Below are positions 10,985-19,382 of a stretch of DNA of 64,000 nucleotides, one piece after another. This DNA comes from JACMOY01 sp038322575. Lineage in GTDB: Bacteria > Actinomycetota > Actinomycetes > Actinomycetales > Angustibacteraceae. How positions within the stretch are numbered: position 1 is the stretch's first letter; each line of letters begins with the position of its first letter. The position numbers and the translations under genes are program-made. The stretch lies in NCBI GenBank assembly GCA_038322575.1, contig JBBQGB010000006.1, forward strand, positions 15,990 through 79,989. The letters run 5' to 3'. The notes beneath the pieces are model-generated. The model ran no database searches and had not been told where the DNA came from. It saw nothing but the letters and a program-made list of their open reading frames with translations.

Positions 10985-11914
10985 ATGCGATTCGTGACGT
11001 TCACCACGGCGGGTTCGACCGAACCTGCCTGGGCGCTGGACCGCGACGGCGGCACCCGCGTCGGGGTGCAGCTGCGCGACGGGACGATCCACGCGCTGGC
11101 GGCCGGGCTTCGGCTGGTCGACCTGCTGGGTGACCTTTCTGCGGCTGCCGCGCGTGCGACGTCCGAGGTGTTCGCCACCGCCGGCGTGCGGCTGCTGCCG
11201 CCGGTGCCGGCGCCGCCGTCCTTACGCGACTTCATGACCTTCGAGCAGCACGTGGCCGGAGCGGTGCGCAACCGAGGACCCGACGCGACGGTAGCGCCGG
11301 CGTGGTACCAGATCCCCACGTTCTACTTCTCCAACCCCGCGGGTCTGATCGGGGCTCACGACCCGGTGCCGATGCCCCCGGGCTGCTCACGTCTCGACCT
11401 CGAGCTCGAGGTCGCCGTCGTCATCGCGCGTCCGGGCACCGACATCACGGTCGCGGACGCCCTCTCGCACGTCGCCGGGTACACGCTGCTCAACGACTGG
11501 TCGGCGCGCGACCTGCAGTGGCACGAGATGCGCATCGGCCTGGGACCGGCCAAGGGCAAGGACACCGCCACCACGCTGGGTCCCGCACTGGTGACGCCGG
11601 ACGAGCTGGACGGCGTCGACGTCGGCCTTCGCGCGTACGTGAACGGCGACCTGCTCGGCTCGGACTCGTTGTCGCACATGCACTGGAGCTTCGCGCAGAT
11701 GATCGCGTACGCCTCGCGCGGCACCTGGCTGCGCGCCGGTGACGTTCTCGGGTCGGGCACCTGCGGTGACGGGTGCCTCGCCGAGCTGTGGGGCAACCGC
11801 GGGCCGGACGCGCGGCCCAGCCTGCAGGTCGGTGACCGGGTGCGGCTCGAGGCCGACGTCCTCGGCACGGTCGAGAACGAGGTCGTGGCCGGCGTCCCCA
11901 CCACCCCGCTCTGA
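10985..11914 (+). CDS. Fumarylacetoacetate hydrolase family protein
   Basis: FAH-fold enzyme of 309 aa. The family cleaves or decarboxylates beta-diketo or 2-oxo acids in aromatic catabolism, using a divalent metal. Visible core elements are RDFMTFEQHV, LELEVAVVI (metal-ligand Glu pair), LNDWSARDLQ (ligand Asp) and GPAKGKDTATTLGP, then GDVLGSGTCGDG towards the end. The FTTAGSTEPAW N-terminus is the small domain. The substrate is not decided; no aromatic-degradation genes are adjacent. The strong GGAGGTGA ribosome binding site fixes the start. Confidence 0.88.
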   Translation: MRFVTFTTAGSTEPAWALDRDGGTRVGVQLRDGTIHALAAGLRLVDLLGDLSAAAARATSEVFATAGVRLLPPVPAPPSLRDFMTFEQHVAGAVRNRGPDATVAPAWYQIPTFYFSNPAGLIGAHDPVPMPPGCSRLDLELEVAVVIARPGTDITVADALSHVAGYTLLNDWSARDLQWHEMRIGLGPAKGKDTATTLGPALVTPDELDGVDVGLRAYVNGDLLGSDSLSHMHWSFAQMIAYASRGTWLRAGDVLGSGTCGDGCLAELWGNRGPDARPSLQVGDRVRLEADVLGTVENEVVAGVPTTPL

Positions 11915-11929
11915 CGCTCCCGTCTCACC

Positions 11930-11993
11930 GCACCCTCGCCACAAGGTGCCGTCCGGGGGCCCGTCTGACGTCACCTTCGCCACACGGTGTGCG
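11930..11993. repeat. Two copies of a short palindromic repeat
   Basis: Copy 1 (11930-11950) and copy 2 (11971-11993) share the core CACCYTCGCCACAMGGTG, whose ends (CACC and GGTG) are mutually complementary. A third copy in inverse orientation lies at 26778-26797. They fill the 101-nt gap between the FAH-family gene and the CPBP protease gene. They could act as weak terminators for the upstream gene or be a dispersed repeat. Confidence 0.5.
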
Positions 11994-12003
11994 GGGTGGT
12001 CCG

Positions 12004-12009
12004 TAGGCT
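12004..12009 (+). promoter_or_regulatory. -10 box, leaderless start of the CPBP gene
   Basis: TAGGCT lies six bases before the GTG at 12016. That spacing puts the transcription start at or next to the start codon. No ribosome binding site is visible. Confidence 0.45.
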
Positions 12010-12015
12010 GCCAGC

Positions 12016-12786
12016 GTGGTGACCGACGTCCGCACACGCCGCCTGCTCGGCGCCGAGACCCTCGTCGTGGTCGCCATCGCGGTGGGGCTGAGCGCCCTGC
12101 GGTCGGTGCTCGTGTTCGTCTCGGCCGCGCTCGCGCCCGGACGGCTGGGCTCGCAGCAGGCGACCCTGAACGGCTCGGCGGCTCCCGGCCACCCCTGGCT
12201 CGACCTCGGGCTGCAGCTGGCCGGCGTGCTGCGGCTGCTGCTGCCCGTGGGGGTGGTGCTCGTCGTGGTGGCGCTCAGGGGTGAGCGGCTGGCGGACGTC
12301 GGGCTGCGCACCGACCGCTGGCGGCGTGACGTGGCGCTGGGGGCGGGCGCGGCGGCTCTGGTGGGGGCGATCGGCCTGGCCGGGTACCTCGTCTCGTACG
12401 CCGCCGGGGGCAGCCTCGCGGTGGTGCCGACGACCCTGCCGCCGGTGTGGTGGCGGATCCCGGTCCTGGTGCTGTCCGCCTTGGCCAACGCCGCCCTCGA
12501 GGAGGTCGTGCTCGTCGGCTACCTGGTGCGCCGCGGCGAGCAGCTCGGGTGGTCGCCAGGTCGCACCGTCGTTACCAGCGGGGTGATCCGCGGCTGCTAC
12601 CACCTCTACCAGGGGATCGCGGGACTGCTCGGCAACCTGCTGATGGGTGCGGTGTTCGCACGCTACTTCCAGCGCAGCGGGCGGATCGTGCCGCTGATCG
12701 CCGCGCACACCTTCATCGACGTGGTGGCCTTCTGCGGGTACGTGCTGCTCGCCGGCCACGTCGCGTGGCTGCCGGCACCTCGCTGA
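12016..12786 (+). CDS. CPBP family intramembrane glutamic endopeptidase
   Basis: Polytopic membrane protein of 256 aa with the three CPBP (Abi/CAAX-protease-like) motifs: EEVVLVGYLVRR, the RGCYHLYQG segment and the terminal HTFIDVV. These supply the catalytic Glu-Glu, Arg and His residues inside the membrane. In bacteria the family does assorted membrane-protein processing or bacteriocin self-protection; the target here is unknown. The GTG at 12016 sits six bases after a TANNNT box, suggesting a leaderless mRNA. A second GTG one codon later is equivalent. Confidence 0.85.
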   Translation: MVTDVRTRRLLGAETLVVVAIAVGLSALRSVLVFVSAALAPGRLGSQQATLNGSAAPGHPWLDLGLQLAGVLRLLLPVGVVLVVVALRGERLADVGLRTDRWRRDVALGAGAAALVGAIGLAGYLVSYAAGGSLAVVPTTLPPVWWRIPVLVLSALANAALEEVVLVGYLVRRGEQLGWSPGRTVVTSGVIRGCYHLYQGIAGLLGNLLMGAVFARYFQRSGRIVPLIAAHTFIDVVAFCGYVLLAGHVAWLPAPR

Positions 12787-12869
12787 GAGTGGTCGTCAGT
12801 CGCTTAAAGTTCTCGAAGTCGTTGTGCCAGAACGGGTCTGAGGGGTCTGGGACTGTCGGTGGTGGTCGC

Positions 12870-12875
12870 TAGCGT
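12870..12875 (+). promoter_or_regulatory. -10 box, leaderless start of the DUF222-HNH gene
   Basis: TAGCGT lies seven bases before the ATG at 12883. This is the same arrangement seen at several other genes in the window. Confidence 0.4.
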
Positions 12876-12882
12876 GTGAGGC

Positions 12883-14154
12883 ATGGACAGCATCGGGGCA
12901 TTGAGCGAGGCGCTCGTCGCCGTGCGCGACGCGCTGACCCTGTTGCAGTCCGAGGACCTGCACGGGGTGGACTCCGGGTCGCTGCTGACCGACGTCGCGG
13001 CGATGCGCCGGCTGGTGGACCAGGTCGAGGGCGAGTGGCTGCGCCGGGTCGGTGAGGCCCACGCCCGCGGCGCCGCCCAGGTCGTCGGCGCGGGTTCGAC
13101 GAAGGCGTTCCTGCGCGGGACGTGCCTGGTCTCACCGTCGGAGGCGTCGCGGGCGGTGGACACCGCTGCCGCACTGCGGACCACGTGCACGCAGACCGCC
13201 GAGGCGGTGGCTGCAGGGATGATCGGTGTGGGTCAGGCGCAGGTCATCGCGAAGGTCATCACCGGGCTGCCGTCGGCCTTGGACGAGGATGTGCGGGTTG
13301 CCGGTGAGGCCACCCTGGTGGCCCACGCGGTGGCGCTGAACCCGGCGGAGTTGGCGCGGGCAGGACGGTACTTCGCGTGCCACGTGGACCCCCACGGTGT
13401 GGCTCGGGACGACGCCGAGCAGCGCGAGCGGGCCGGGATCACCTTCGCGTCCACCCTCTACGGGGCGGGGATCGCCCGGGGTGACCTGGACCCGGAGTCG
13501 TTGGCAGTCATCTGCGCCGCGCTCGAACCGTTGTCCGCACCCAACCCAGGCGCCGACGGGGTCGAACGCAGGACATCCGCCCGGCGGCGCCTGGACGCGA
13601 TGGTTGAGATCATGCGGCACTACCTGGACTGCCAACAGGCACCGGACGTGCGTCGTCCCGGGGCGCACCTGACCGTCGTCACCGGGGCGTCCACCCTGGC
13701 CGGTGAGCCGGGCGGATCTGCCCTCGACTGGGGCGGTGTCATCTCCGGGGAGACCACCCGGCGCGTGGCGTGCGACGCGACCATCACCCCGGTCACCGTC
13801 AGCCCCCAGGGTCATGTGCTGGACGTCGGACGACGCACCCGCACCATCAACGCCGGGATGTGGGCCGCCCTCGTCGTCCGGGACCGGCACTGCGCGTTCC
13901 CCGGCTGCGACACCCCCACCAGCCGCTGCGACGCCCACCACATCACCCACTGGGCCGACGGCGGCCCCACCGCCCTGGCCAACCTGGTGCTGCTGTGCAG
14001 GTTCCACCACCAACGGGTCCTGCACGACGACCAGCACCAGGACAGATGGTCAGTACGCATCGACGAACCCACTGGCCGGCCCGTGTTCGACCCACCCATC
14101 TGGACCGGCCGACGAGGCACACCCCTACCACCCCTTTGGTCACCCGACGGGTGA
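12883..14154 (+). CDS. DUF222 / HNH endonuclease signature protein (13E12 family)
   Basis: A 423-aa member of the actinobacterial 13E12 repeat family: a long alpha-helical DUF222 domain over about the first 300 residues, then an HNH nuclease domain. The nuclease part is well formed, with the metal-binding Cys pair in CAFPGCDTPTSRCDAHH, the HH catalytic site in DAHHITHWADGG and the closing ANLVLLCRFHHQRVLH. The family is usually multicopy, and in mycobacteria members associate with REP13E12 repeats, but no flanking repeats are visible here. Its biological role is unsettled. The ATG at 12883 follows a TAGCGT box by seven bases. Confidence 0.88.
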   Translation: MDSIGALSEALVAVRDALTLLQSEDLHGVDSGSLLTDVAAMRRLVDQVEGEWLRRVGEAHARGAAQVVGAGSTKAFLRGTCLVSPSEASRAVDTAAALRTTCTQTAEAVAAGMIGVGQAQVIAKVITGLPSALDEDVRVAGEATLVAHAVALNPAELARAGRYFACHVDPHGVARDDAEQRERAGITFASTLYGAGIARGDLDPESLAVICAALEPLSAPNPGADGVERRTSARRRLDAMVEIMRHYLDCQQAPDVRRPGAHLTVVTGASTLAGEPGGSALDWGGVISGETTRRVACDATITPVTVSPQGHVLDVGRRTRTINAGMWAALVVRDRHCAFPGCDTPTSRCDAHHITHWADGGPTALANLVLLCRFHHQRVLHDDQHQDRWSVRIDEPTGRPVFDPPIWTGRRGTPLPPLWSPDG

Positions 14155-14251
14155 ACCACGACGAACGGAACAACGGGGAGTCACATCCGACGCGCCGTTG
14201 CCCCAATGACGAGCGCGAGCCTTCGGGCGGGGCGCCTGCGACCGGCAACTG

Positions 14252-15136
14252 TCAGGCGGGCATCCGCTCGAAGGGTGAGGAGTAGGCGCCGTCGTGCGCC
14301 AGGGCCGCCTCGGCGGCGGCGACGTCGATCCGGTCGGCTTCGGCGCGCAGCACCAGGCCGAGCAGCCGGACGTCGCCCGGCGTGGGGATGCCGGTGATCT
14401 CGGGCCGGGCGAGCGCCCACGACACCGCCGCGCGCACCTGCTCGTACTCGTCGAACGGCTCGTACCACGTGGCGTACGCCTCGTTGTCGGCCGGTTCGCC
14501 GGCACCGACGTTCGGCCAGTTGCGCCGGGCGACGGTCTTGATCGTCATCAGACCGACGTCGTCGGCCTGCACCCGGGCCACCAGCGCCTCGTAGTCGGCG
14601 AGGTAGGCGGGGTCACGGTGCAGCGCGACGTTCATCGGGGTGAGTACCGTCGCGAACGGGAAGCGCCGCAGGGCTTCCAGGTGCGTGGCCGGGGCCTGCG
14701 GGCCGTGACCGGTGATGCCGACCGCGCCCACGAGTCCCTCCTCCTGCGCGCGGACGGCCGCCTCGAGCGCCCCGCCGGCACCCGTCGCGAGGTCGAGCTC
14801 GTCGACGTCACCGATCGCGTGCAGCTGCAGCAGGTCGACGCGATCGGTCTGCAGCCGCTCGAGCGAGGCGTTGATCGACGCCCAGGCCGCATCGCGCTCG
14901 CGCTCGCCGGTCTTGGTCGACAGGAAGATCTGCTCGCGGATGCGCGGCATCCACGGCCCCAGCCGCAGCTCGGCGTCGCCGTAGCTCGCGGCGACGTCGA
15001 AGTGGGTGATGCCGCCGTCCAGCGCCTCCTGGACGGAGGCGTCGGCGGTGTCCTGGTCGACCGCGCCGAGGGCGGCCGCGCCGTAGATGAGCACCGAGTT
15101 GGTCGCACCGAGCCGGCCGAGCCGTCTGAGTTCCAT
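14252..15136 (-). CDS. Aldo/keto reductase family protein
   Basis: NADPH-dependent oxidoreductase of 294 aa with a TIM-barrel layout. The catalytic tetrad can be placed: Asp and Tyr in THFDVAASYGDAE, Lys in LSTKTGERE and His in LLQLHAIGD. The N-terminal RRLGRLGATNSVLIYGAAA strand is typical of the family. No substrate can be assigned. The ATG at 15136 follows TAGTGT by seven bases on the minus strand, so it is probably transcribed on its own although it lies just downstream of the DUF3037 gene. Confidence 0.87.
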   Translation of the reverse strand: MELRRLGRLGATNSVLIYGAAALGAVDQDTADASVQEALDGGITHFDVAASYGDAELRLGPWMPRIREQIFLSTKTGERERDAAWASINASLERLQTDRVDLLQLHAIGDVDELDLATGAGGALEAAVRAQEEGLVGAVGITGHGPQAPATHLEALRRFPFATVLTPMNVALHRDPAYLADYEALVARVQADDVGLMTIKTVARRNWPNVGAGEPADNEAYATWYEPFDEYEQVRAAVSWALARPEITGIPTPGDVRLLGLVLRAEADRIDVAAAEAALAHDGAYSSPFERMPA

Positions 15137-15143
15137 GCTCAGG

Positions 15144-15149
15144 ACACTA
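15144..15149 (-). promoter_or_regulatory. -10 box of the aldo/keto reductase gene
   Basis: TAGTGT, seven bases before the ATG at 15136 on the minus strand. Its TAG is also the stop codon of the upstream DUF3037 gene. Confidence 0.4.
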
Positions 15150-15563
15150 GTCCCGCAGCGGTCGCACCATCGAGTCGAGCAGCCGGTCCAGCTCTGCTGC
15201 CGGGTCGAGGCTGAGCCCGGTGTGCACCGGTGAGGCCTGGACGACGGTGCTGCGCGCCGAGGTCAGCCACCTGAACCGGGCGCCGGGTGGCATCACCGCT
15301 GTGGCGGGGTGCGCCCCCGCGCAGACCGCGGTGACCACGTCCAGGTGCCGGCGGACGGCGATGACGTCCAGCCGCGGGTCGAGCGCGAGGACGCGGGCGA
15401 CGTCCAGCTCGACGCCGGCCACCAGGACGTCGCCGGACCGGCTGTAGACCACGGCGCCGGCGTTGACGAACTCGCAGCGCTCGACGCGCGGCACGACCCG
15501 CAGCACGCACCACTCGTAGCCGAGCAGCCGGCCGGCCGGCGTCCGGGACTCACCGCGCGGCAC
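15147..15563 (-). CDS. DUF3037 family protein
   Basis: Conserved cytoplasmic protein of 138 aa of unknown function. It starts YEWCVLRVVPRVERCEFVNA, the recognisable DUF3037 opening. The first half has short beta-strands ending in YSRSGDVLVAGVELD; the C-terminal half includes the ARFRWLTSARSTVVQ stretch. The GTG at 15563 lies inside the end of the HipA-like gene (14-nt overlap), so the two are probably coupled. DUF3037 genes are regularly found directly after HipA-like kinases in actinobacteria, which suggests a shared function, but the role is not known. Confidence 0.78.
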   Translation of the reverse strand: MPRGESRTPAGRLLGYEWCVLRVVPRVERCEFVNAGAVVYSRSGDVLVAGVELDVARVLALDPRLDVIAVRRHLDVVTAVCAGAHPATAVMPPGARFRWLTSARSTVVQASPVHTGLSLDPAAELDRLLDSMVRPLRD

Positions 15564-16350
15564 GGGCAGCCTCCAGCGGAGCCAGCCACTGCGACCGGGC
15601 GACGAGCCGCGCGAGCAGCAGGTCGACGTACGCCGCACGCGTGGCGGCGACGTCGGCGAACACGGTGGGGTCGTGGATCCACGGGTCGGGGGCGAGCGCG
15701 ACGACCTCGGTGAGCAGCTGCCGCGTCACCAGCGGGGTCAGGGCGGCGTCGGCGTCGGTCAGCGGGCCGGCCACCGGCAGCAGCACGTGCTGGTCACCCT
15801 CGCTCAGCTCGCGGGTGACGGCGGCGTCCCGGGCTCGCCAGGTGTGGTGCCACCACAGTGCGGCGCCGTGGTCGATCAGCCACGGCCGCCCGTGCCACAG
15901 CAGCAGGTTGGGGTTGCGCCACGTGCGGTCGACGTCGTCGACGAGGGCGTCCAGCCAGACGACCCGAGCGGCGAGTCCGGGGTCGACCGGGTCGACCGCG
16001 GGGTCGAGGGTGATCGACCCGGGCAGGTAGTCCATGCCGAGGTTGAGGCCGGCGCTGGCCCGCAGCAGGTCCTGCACCTCCTCGTCCGGCTCGGCGTACG
16101 CGAGCTCGGGGTCCAGGTCGACCAGCACCAGGTCGGGCACGGGCAGGCCGATCGCCCGGGCGAGCTCGCCCACGACGATCTCGGCCACCAGGGCCTTGGG
16201 CCCCTGGCCCGCCCCACGGAACTTCACGACGTAGGTGCCGAGGTCGTCGCACTCGACCACGGCCGGCAGCGATCCGCCCTCGCGCAGCGGCAGCACGTAG
16301 CGCAGGGCCCGGACCGTGGTCAGGGCCGACGCCTGGCCGATCGCGGTCAC
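15550..16350 (-). CDS. HipA-like kinase domain protein
   Basis: A 266-aa protein with a reduced HipA kinase-like fold. The N-terminal strands carry GTYVVKFRGAGQGPKAL, where the Lys in VVKF would contact ATP. The catalytic region is recognisable as VWLDALVDDVDRTWRNPNLL, followed by WLIDHGAALWW with the metal-binding Asp. It lacks the N-terminal subdomain of E. coli HipA and no HipB-type repressor is adjacent, so a classic toxin role is doubtful. It is paired with the DUF3037 gene. The GTG at 16350 follows a TAGCGT box by seven bases. Confidence 0.78.
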   Translation of the reverse strand: MTAIGQASALTTVRALRYVLPLREGGSLPAVVECDDLGTYVVKFRGAGQGPKALVAEIVVGELARAIGLPVPDLVLVDLDPELAYAEPDEEVQDLLRASAGLNLGMDYLPGSITLDPAVDPVDPGLAARVVWLDALVDDVDRTWRNPNLLLWHGRPWLIDHGAALWWHHTWRARDAAVTRELSEGDQHVLLPVAGPLTDADAALTPLVTRQLLTEVVALAPDPWIHDPTVFADVAATRAAYVDLLLARLVARSQWLAPLEAARAAR

Positions 16351-16357
16351 CTGCGGG

Positions 16358-16363
16358 ACGCTA
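16358..16363 (-). promoter_or_regulatory. -10 box of the HipA-like/DUF3037 operon
   Basis: TAGCGT on the minus strand, seven bases before the GTG at 16350. This suggests leaderless transcription of the two-gene operon. Confidence 0.4.
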
Positions 16364-16480
16364 CCGGCTGTTGCGCCGCGGCGCGGTGCCGGCCGGCGAG
16401 TGGGTGGGCGTCAAGATGTGGGGTCGCGCTGCTGATGGCCCGTAGACGATGATTTGAGCGATCAAGAGCCATCCACCACG

Positions 16481-16492
16481 AGGAGGTCCGGC
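16481..16492 (+). promoter_or_regulatory. Ribosome binding site deciding the GGDEF-EAL start
   Basis: A perfect AGGAGGT at 16481-16487 lies five bases before GTG 16493. This makes the GTG a much better start than the in-frame TTG at 16454. Confidence 0.75.
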
Positions 16493-18772
16493 GTGCCGGG
16501 ACGGGGACCGCTCGTGCGCCGGACCTTCGCCGTGGTCGGGGGAGGGGCGGCCGGCCTGTACGCCCTAGGGGTCAGCCCGGGGGTCGACACCATGGCCTTC
16601 ATCGTGCTGGGTCTGGCCACCGCCGCCGCACTGGCGCTGGGTCCCGTGATGAACGGCGCCCCCCGCAGGCCCTGGTTCATCATCTCCGCCGTCTGCGTGC
16701 TGTTCGCGGTCGGTGCGGGTGTGCGACCGGCGGCGCTGGCGGTGACGGGGTGGCAGGTCGCACTGCCCGACCTGTTCGTGCTGCCCGGGTACGCCCTGCT
16801 CTTCCTGGGGCTCGGCATGCTGCTGCATCGTCGCGAGGGCGTGCGTGACCTGCACGCCACGGTCGACACGCTGATCGTGCTGCTGGGGGTGGCCAGCCTG
16901 TCGGTCACGCTGCTCGCGCTGCCGGCCAGCGAGGTCGTCGGGCGCCCCCTGTGGTTGTCGCTGGCCAGCGCCGTGTACCCCGTCCTGGACGTCCTGCTGC
17001 TGTGCGTGCTGGTGCAGCTGTGGTTCACCAGCACCCAGTTCACCTGGTCGCTGGCGGCGCTGTCGGCGGCGTCGACGGCGCTGCTGGCGGCTGACTTCGT
17101 CTACGCCCTGCTCGGCACCCGCGGGATCCTGCAGGCACCGCACGCGGTGGACGTGGTGTTCGCCGTCAGCTTCCTGCTCCTCGGGTTCAGCGCGCTGCAC
17201 CCGTCCGTGCGGCTGCTCGGCGTCGGTGGCCGACGACAGGTGCAGGCGTGGACGCCGCTGCGGATGCTCGTGATCGCCCTGGCGCTGTCGGTCCCCGTCG
17301 TGCTCCTCGCGATGCACCCCTCCGGCGGAGCCCTGCGGCTGGGCCTGGCCGCCGCGGCTGTCCTCGGGATCGGCCTGCTCCTGCTGCGTGCCACCGCGGC
17401 GGTCCGCGCACTGGGCCGGGCCCAGCGGGTCACCGAGCACGAGGCGGCCCACGACGCGCTCACCGGTCTGCCGAACCGGGGGTACGTCGACGCCTGGCTC
17501 CAGCGACGGCTGGGGCGGGGCCGTGCCCTGACGCTGCTGTTCCTCGACCTGGACGGCTTCAAGCTCGTGAACGACTCGTACGGCCACGCCACCGGGGACG
17601 AGCTGCTGCGAGCGGTCGCCGGACGACTGAGGGCGGTCGCCCCCCAGCGGTCGGTGCTCGGTCGGCTCGGTGGTGACGAGTTCGTCCTCGCGCTGGAGCA
17701 GAACGACCGCGACCCCCGCGAGCTGGCGACGGACTTCCTGTCCGGTATCGATGCCGCCTTCGCGCTCACCGAGGCGGACGTGACGGTCACCGCGTCGGTC
17801 GGCATCGCCTGCTCGGCGCGGCCGGGGCGGCCCGCGCCGACCGGTCAGGACCTGATCCGCGAGGCCGACACGGCGATGTACCGCGCCAAGGCGCTCGGTC
17901 GCGGCTCGGTCGCCGTGTTCGACGACTCGATGCGCTCGTCGGTGCGCGAGCGGCTGGACCTCGAGCAGGCGCTGCGCCAGGCCCTGGCCCTGGACGAGCT
18001 CTCGGTGCACTTTCAGCCCGTGGTCGCCCTGACCTCGGGCGAGGTCGTCAGTCACGAGGCGCTGGTGCGCTGGACCCACCCGGTGCGGGGCAATGTCCCC
18101 CCGGACTCCTTCATCGGCCTGGCGGAGGAGACCGGGCTGATCGTCGAGATCGGCGACTGGGTGCTCGACCGCTCACTCGAGGTGCTCGCGGCCCGCCGCG
18201 CCGCGGGGGCGGGGTCGCTCACGGTCGCGGTGAACGTCGCCGGACGCCAGCTGGTCGACCCCCTGTTCGGTGGCCGCGTGTGCGCAGCGCTGCACCGCCA
18301 CGGGCTCCCGCCGTCCGCGCTGAAGCTCGAGATCACCGAGTCGGCGATGCTGCAGGAGGACGTCACGGTCACCCACACGATGGACTGGCTGGTCGGGGCG
18401 GGGGTGGCGCTGTCGATGGACGACTTCGGCACAGGCTTCTCCTCGCTGAGCTACCTGCGCCGGCTGCCCGTCGCCGAGGTCAAGATCGACCGCTCGTTCG
18501 TCGCCGGCATGGTCGACAGCGCCGCCGACGAGGAGATCATCCGCGCGGCGACGGCGATGGCCCACGCGCTGCGCCTGTCGGTGGTCGCCGAGGGCATCGA
18601 GACGCTGGCCCAGCGCGACCTGCTGGCGGCCCTCGGCGTCGACCGCGGCCAGGGCTGGCTCTACGGCCGGCCGGTGGCCTTCGACGCGTACGCCGAAGCG
18701 GGCAGCGTCACCGAACCGTCCCTGAGCTCGATGACGGCGTCCGGCCGCACCGTGGGGACCGGCAGCTCGTAG
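16493..18772 (+). CDS. Membrane-bound bifunctional diguanylate cyclase/phosphodiesterase (GGDEF-EAL)
   Basis: Makes and/or breaks cyclic di-GMP. The 759-aa protein has an N-terminal membrane region of roughly nine hydrophobic segments (residues 1-310), then a GGDEF domain with an intact GGDEF at 393-397. The EAL domain has EAL at 522-524, the NVAGRQL and EITESAMLQ metal-site region, MDDFGTGFSSLSYL and the ending GWLYGRP. Both catalytic motifs look intact, so the net activity is not predictable. No separate PAS or GAF sensor is seen; the membrane part is probably the input. Its last 112 nt overlap a convergent gene. Confidence 0.92.
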   Translation: MPGRGPLVRRTFAVVGGGAAGLYALGVSPGVDTMAFIVLGLATAAALALGPVMNGAPRRPWFIISAVCVLFAVGAGVRPAALAVTGWQVALPDLFVLPGYALLFLGLGMLLHRREGVRDLHATVDTLIVLLGVASLSVTLLALPASEVVGRPLWLSLASAVYPVLDVLLLCVLVQLWFTSTQFTWSLAALSAASTALLAADFVYALLGTRGILQAPHAVDVVFAVSFLLLGFSALHPSVRLLGVGGRRQVQAWTPLRMLVIALALSVPVVLLAMHPSGGALRLGLAAAAVLGIGLLLLRATAAVRALGRAQRVTEHEAAHDALTGLPNRGYVDAWLQRRLGRGRALTLLFLDLDGFKLVNDSYGHATGDELLRAVAGRLRAVAPQRSVLGRLGGDEFVLALEQNDRDPRELATDFLSGIDAAFALTEADVTVTASVGIACSARPGRPAPTGQDLIREADTAMYRAKALGRGSVAVFDDSMRSSVRERLDLEQALRQALALDELSVHFQPVVALTSGEVVSHEALVRWTHPVRGNVPPDSFIGLAEETGLIVEIGDWVLDRSLEVLAARRAAGAGSLTVAVNVAGRQLVDPLFGGRVCAALHRHGLPPSALKLEITESAMLQEDVTVTHTMDWLVGAGVALSMDDFGTGFSSLSYLRRLPVAEVKIDRSFVAGMVDSAADEEIIRAATAMAHALRLSVVAEGIETLAQRDLLAALGVDRGQGWLYGRPVAFDAYAEAGSVTEPSLSSMTASGRTVGTGSS

Positions 18773-19305
18773 GCCCAATAGGTCTGCGCGTCGACCTGCT
18801 CGAGCGCGACCTCGGTGACCACCGAAGCGGCGATGCGCTCGATCGACTGCGGCAGAGCGTGCTGCTCCACGTGATGGCTGCAGACGTCCAGGACGGTCAC
18901 CCCACCGGTCAACGACGCCGTGTAGGACATCACCTGCACGAGCTCGGTGAACAGCGCCGACCCGTGGCGCGCCGGGTGCGAGGCGACGAAGCCGATGTAG
19001 TAGCAGCGGCCGGCGGCCCAGTGCTCGGGCCAGCGGTGGGCGAAGTACGCCGGCTCGACCAGCGGCATCGCCTCGATCTGGTTGGTCAAGGTGCCCATGC
19101 CCAGCACCGGTCCGTCGTCACCGACGGCGAGGAACTTGGTCACCCGGACGTCGCCGCACACCTCGTCGAACTCCGCCCGCGTCATGAGGTGACGCTGCAG
19201 GGCGATCGAGCGCAGGGGCTCGAAGGCGGCGAGGTACGTCGCCCACGCGCCCTCGCGGTCCGCGTCGTCCACCACGGCCCGAGGATGGATGGTCACACCG
19301 CGCAC
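18661..19305 (-). CDS. Hypothetical protein, possibly a GNAT-like acetyltransferase
   Basis: A 214-aa soluble protein that I do not recognise with certainty. The layout (a hydrophobic strand KFLAVGDDGPVLGMG, then CYYIGFVASHPARHGSALFTELV, then a Cys-His rich VLDVCSHHVEQHALP) resembles the acetyl-CoA fold, but the usual R/QxxGxG/A loop is not clear. The GTG at 19305 is supported by AGGAGA five bases upstream. The 3' end overlaps the convergent GGDEF-EAL gene by 112 nt. Both readings look like real protein to their ends, so neither stop is obviously wrong. Confidence 0.65.
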   Translation of the reverse strand: MRGVTIHPRAVVDDADREGAWATYLAAFEPLRSIALQRHLMTRAEFDEVCGDVRVTKFLAVGDDGPVLGMGTLTNQIEAMPLVEPAYFAHRWPEHWAAGRCYYIGFVASHPARHGSALFTELVQVMSYTASLTGGVTVLDVCSHHVEQHALPQSIERIAASVVTEVALEQVDAQTYWAYELPVPTVRPDAVIELRDGSVTLPASAYASKATGRP

Positions 19306-19325
19306 GCTGTTCTCCTGAACCCCGA

Positions 19326-19342
19326 GCCCGGTTGCTCCGGGC
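19326..19342 (-). terminator. Hairpin after the NYN-domain gene
   Basis: A perfect 6-bp stem (GCCCGG/CCGGGC) with a 5-nt loop, 41 nt after the NYN gene stop on the minus strand. It has no T-run, as is common for actinobacterial terminators. Confidence 0.4.
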
Positions 19343-19382
19343 GTTTCGCCCAGAATGGCAGGTCAGGACCCTGTGTAGTGGA

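Noticed and set aside
12883..14154. Mobile element or REP13E12 insertion
   Set aside because: No flanking direct or inverted repeats and no integrase; the DUF222-HNH gene stands alone between ordinary genes.
16454..16492. TTG 16454 as the start of the GGDEF-EAL protein
   Set aside because: The AGGAGGT ribosome binding site lies inside that extension and points to GTG 16493.
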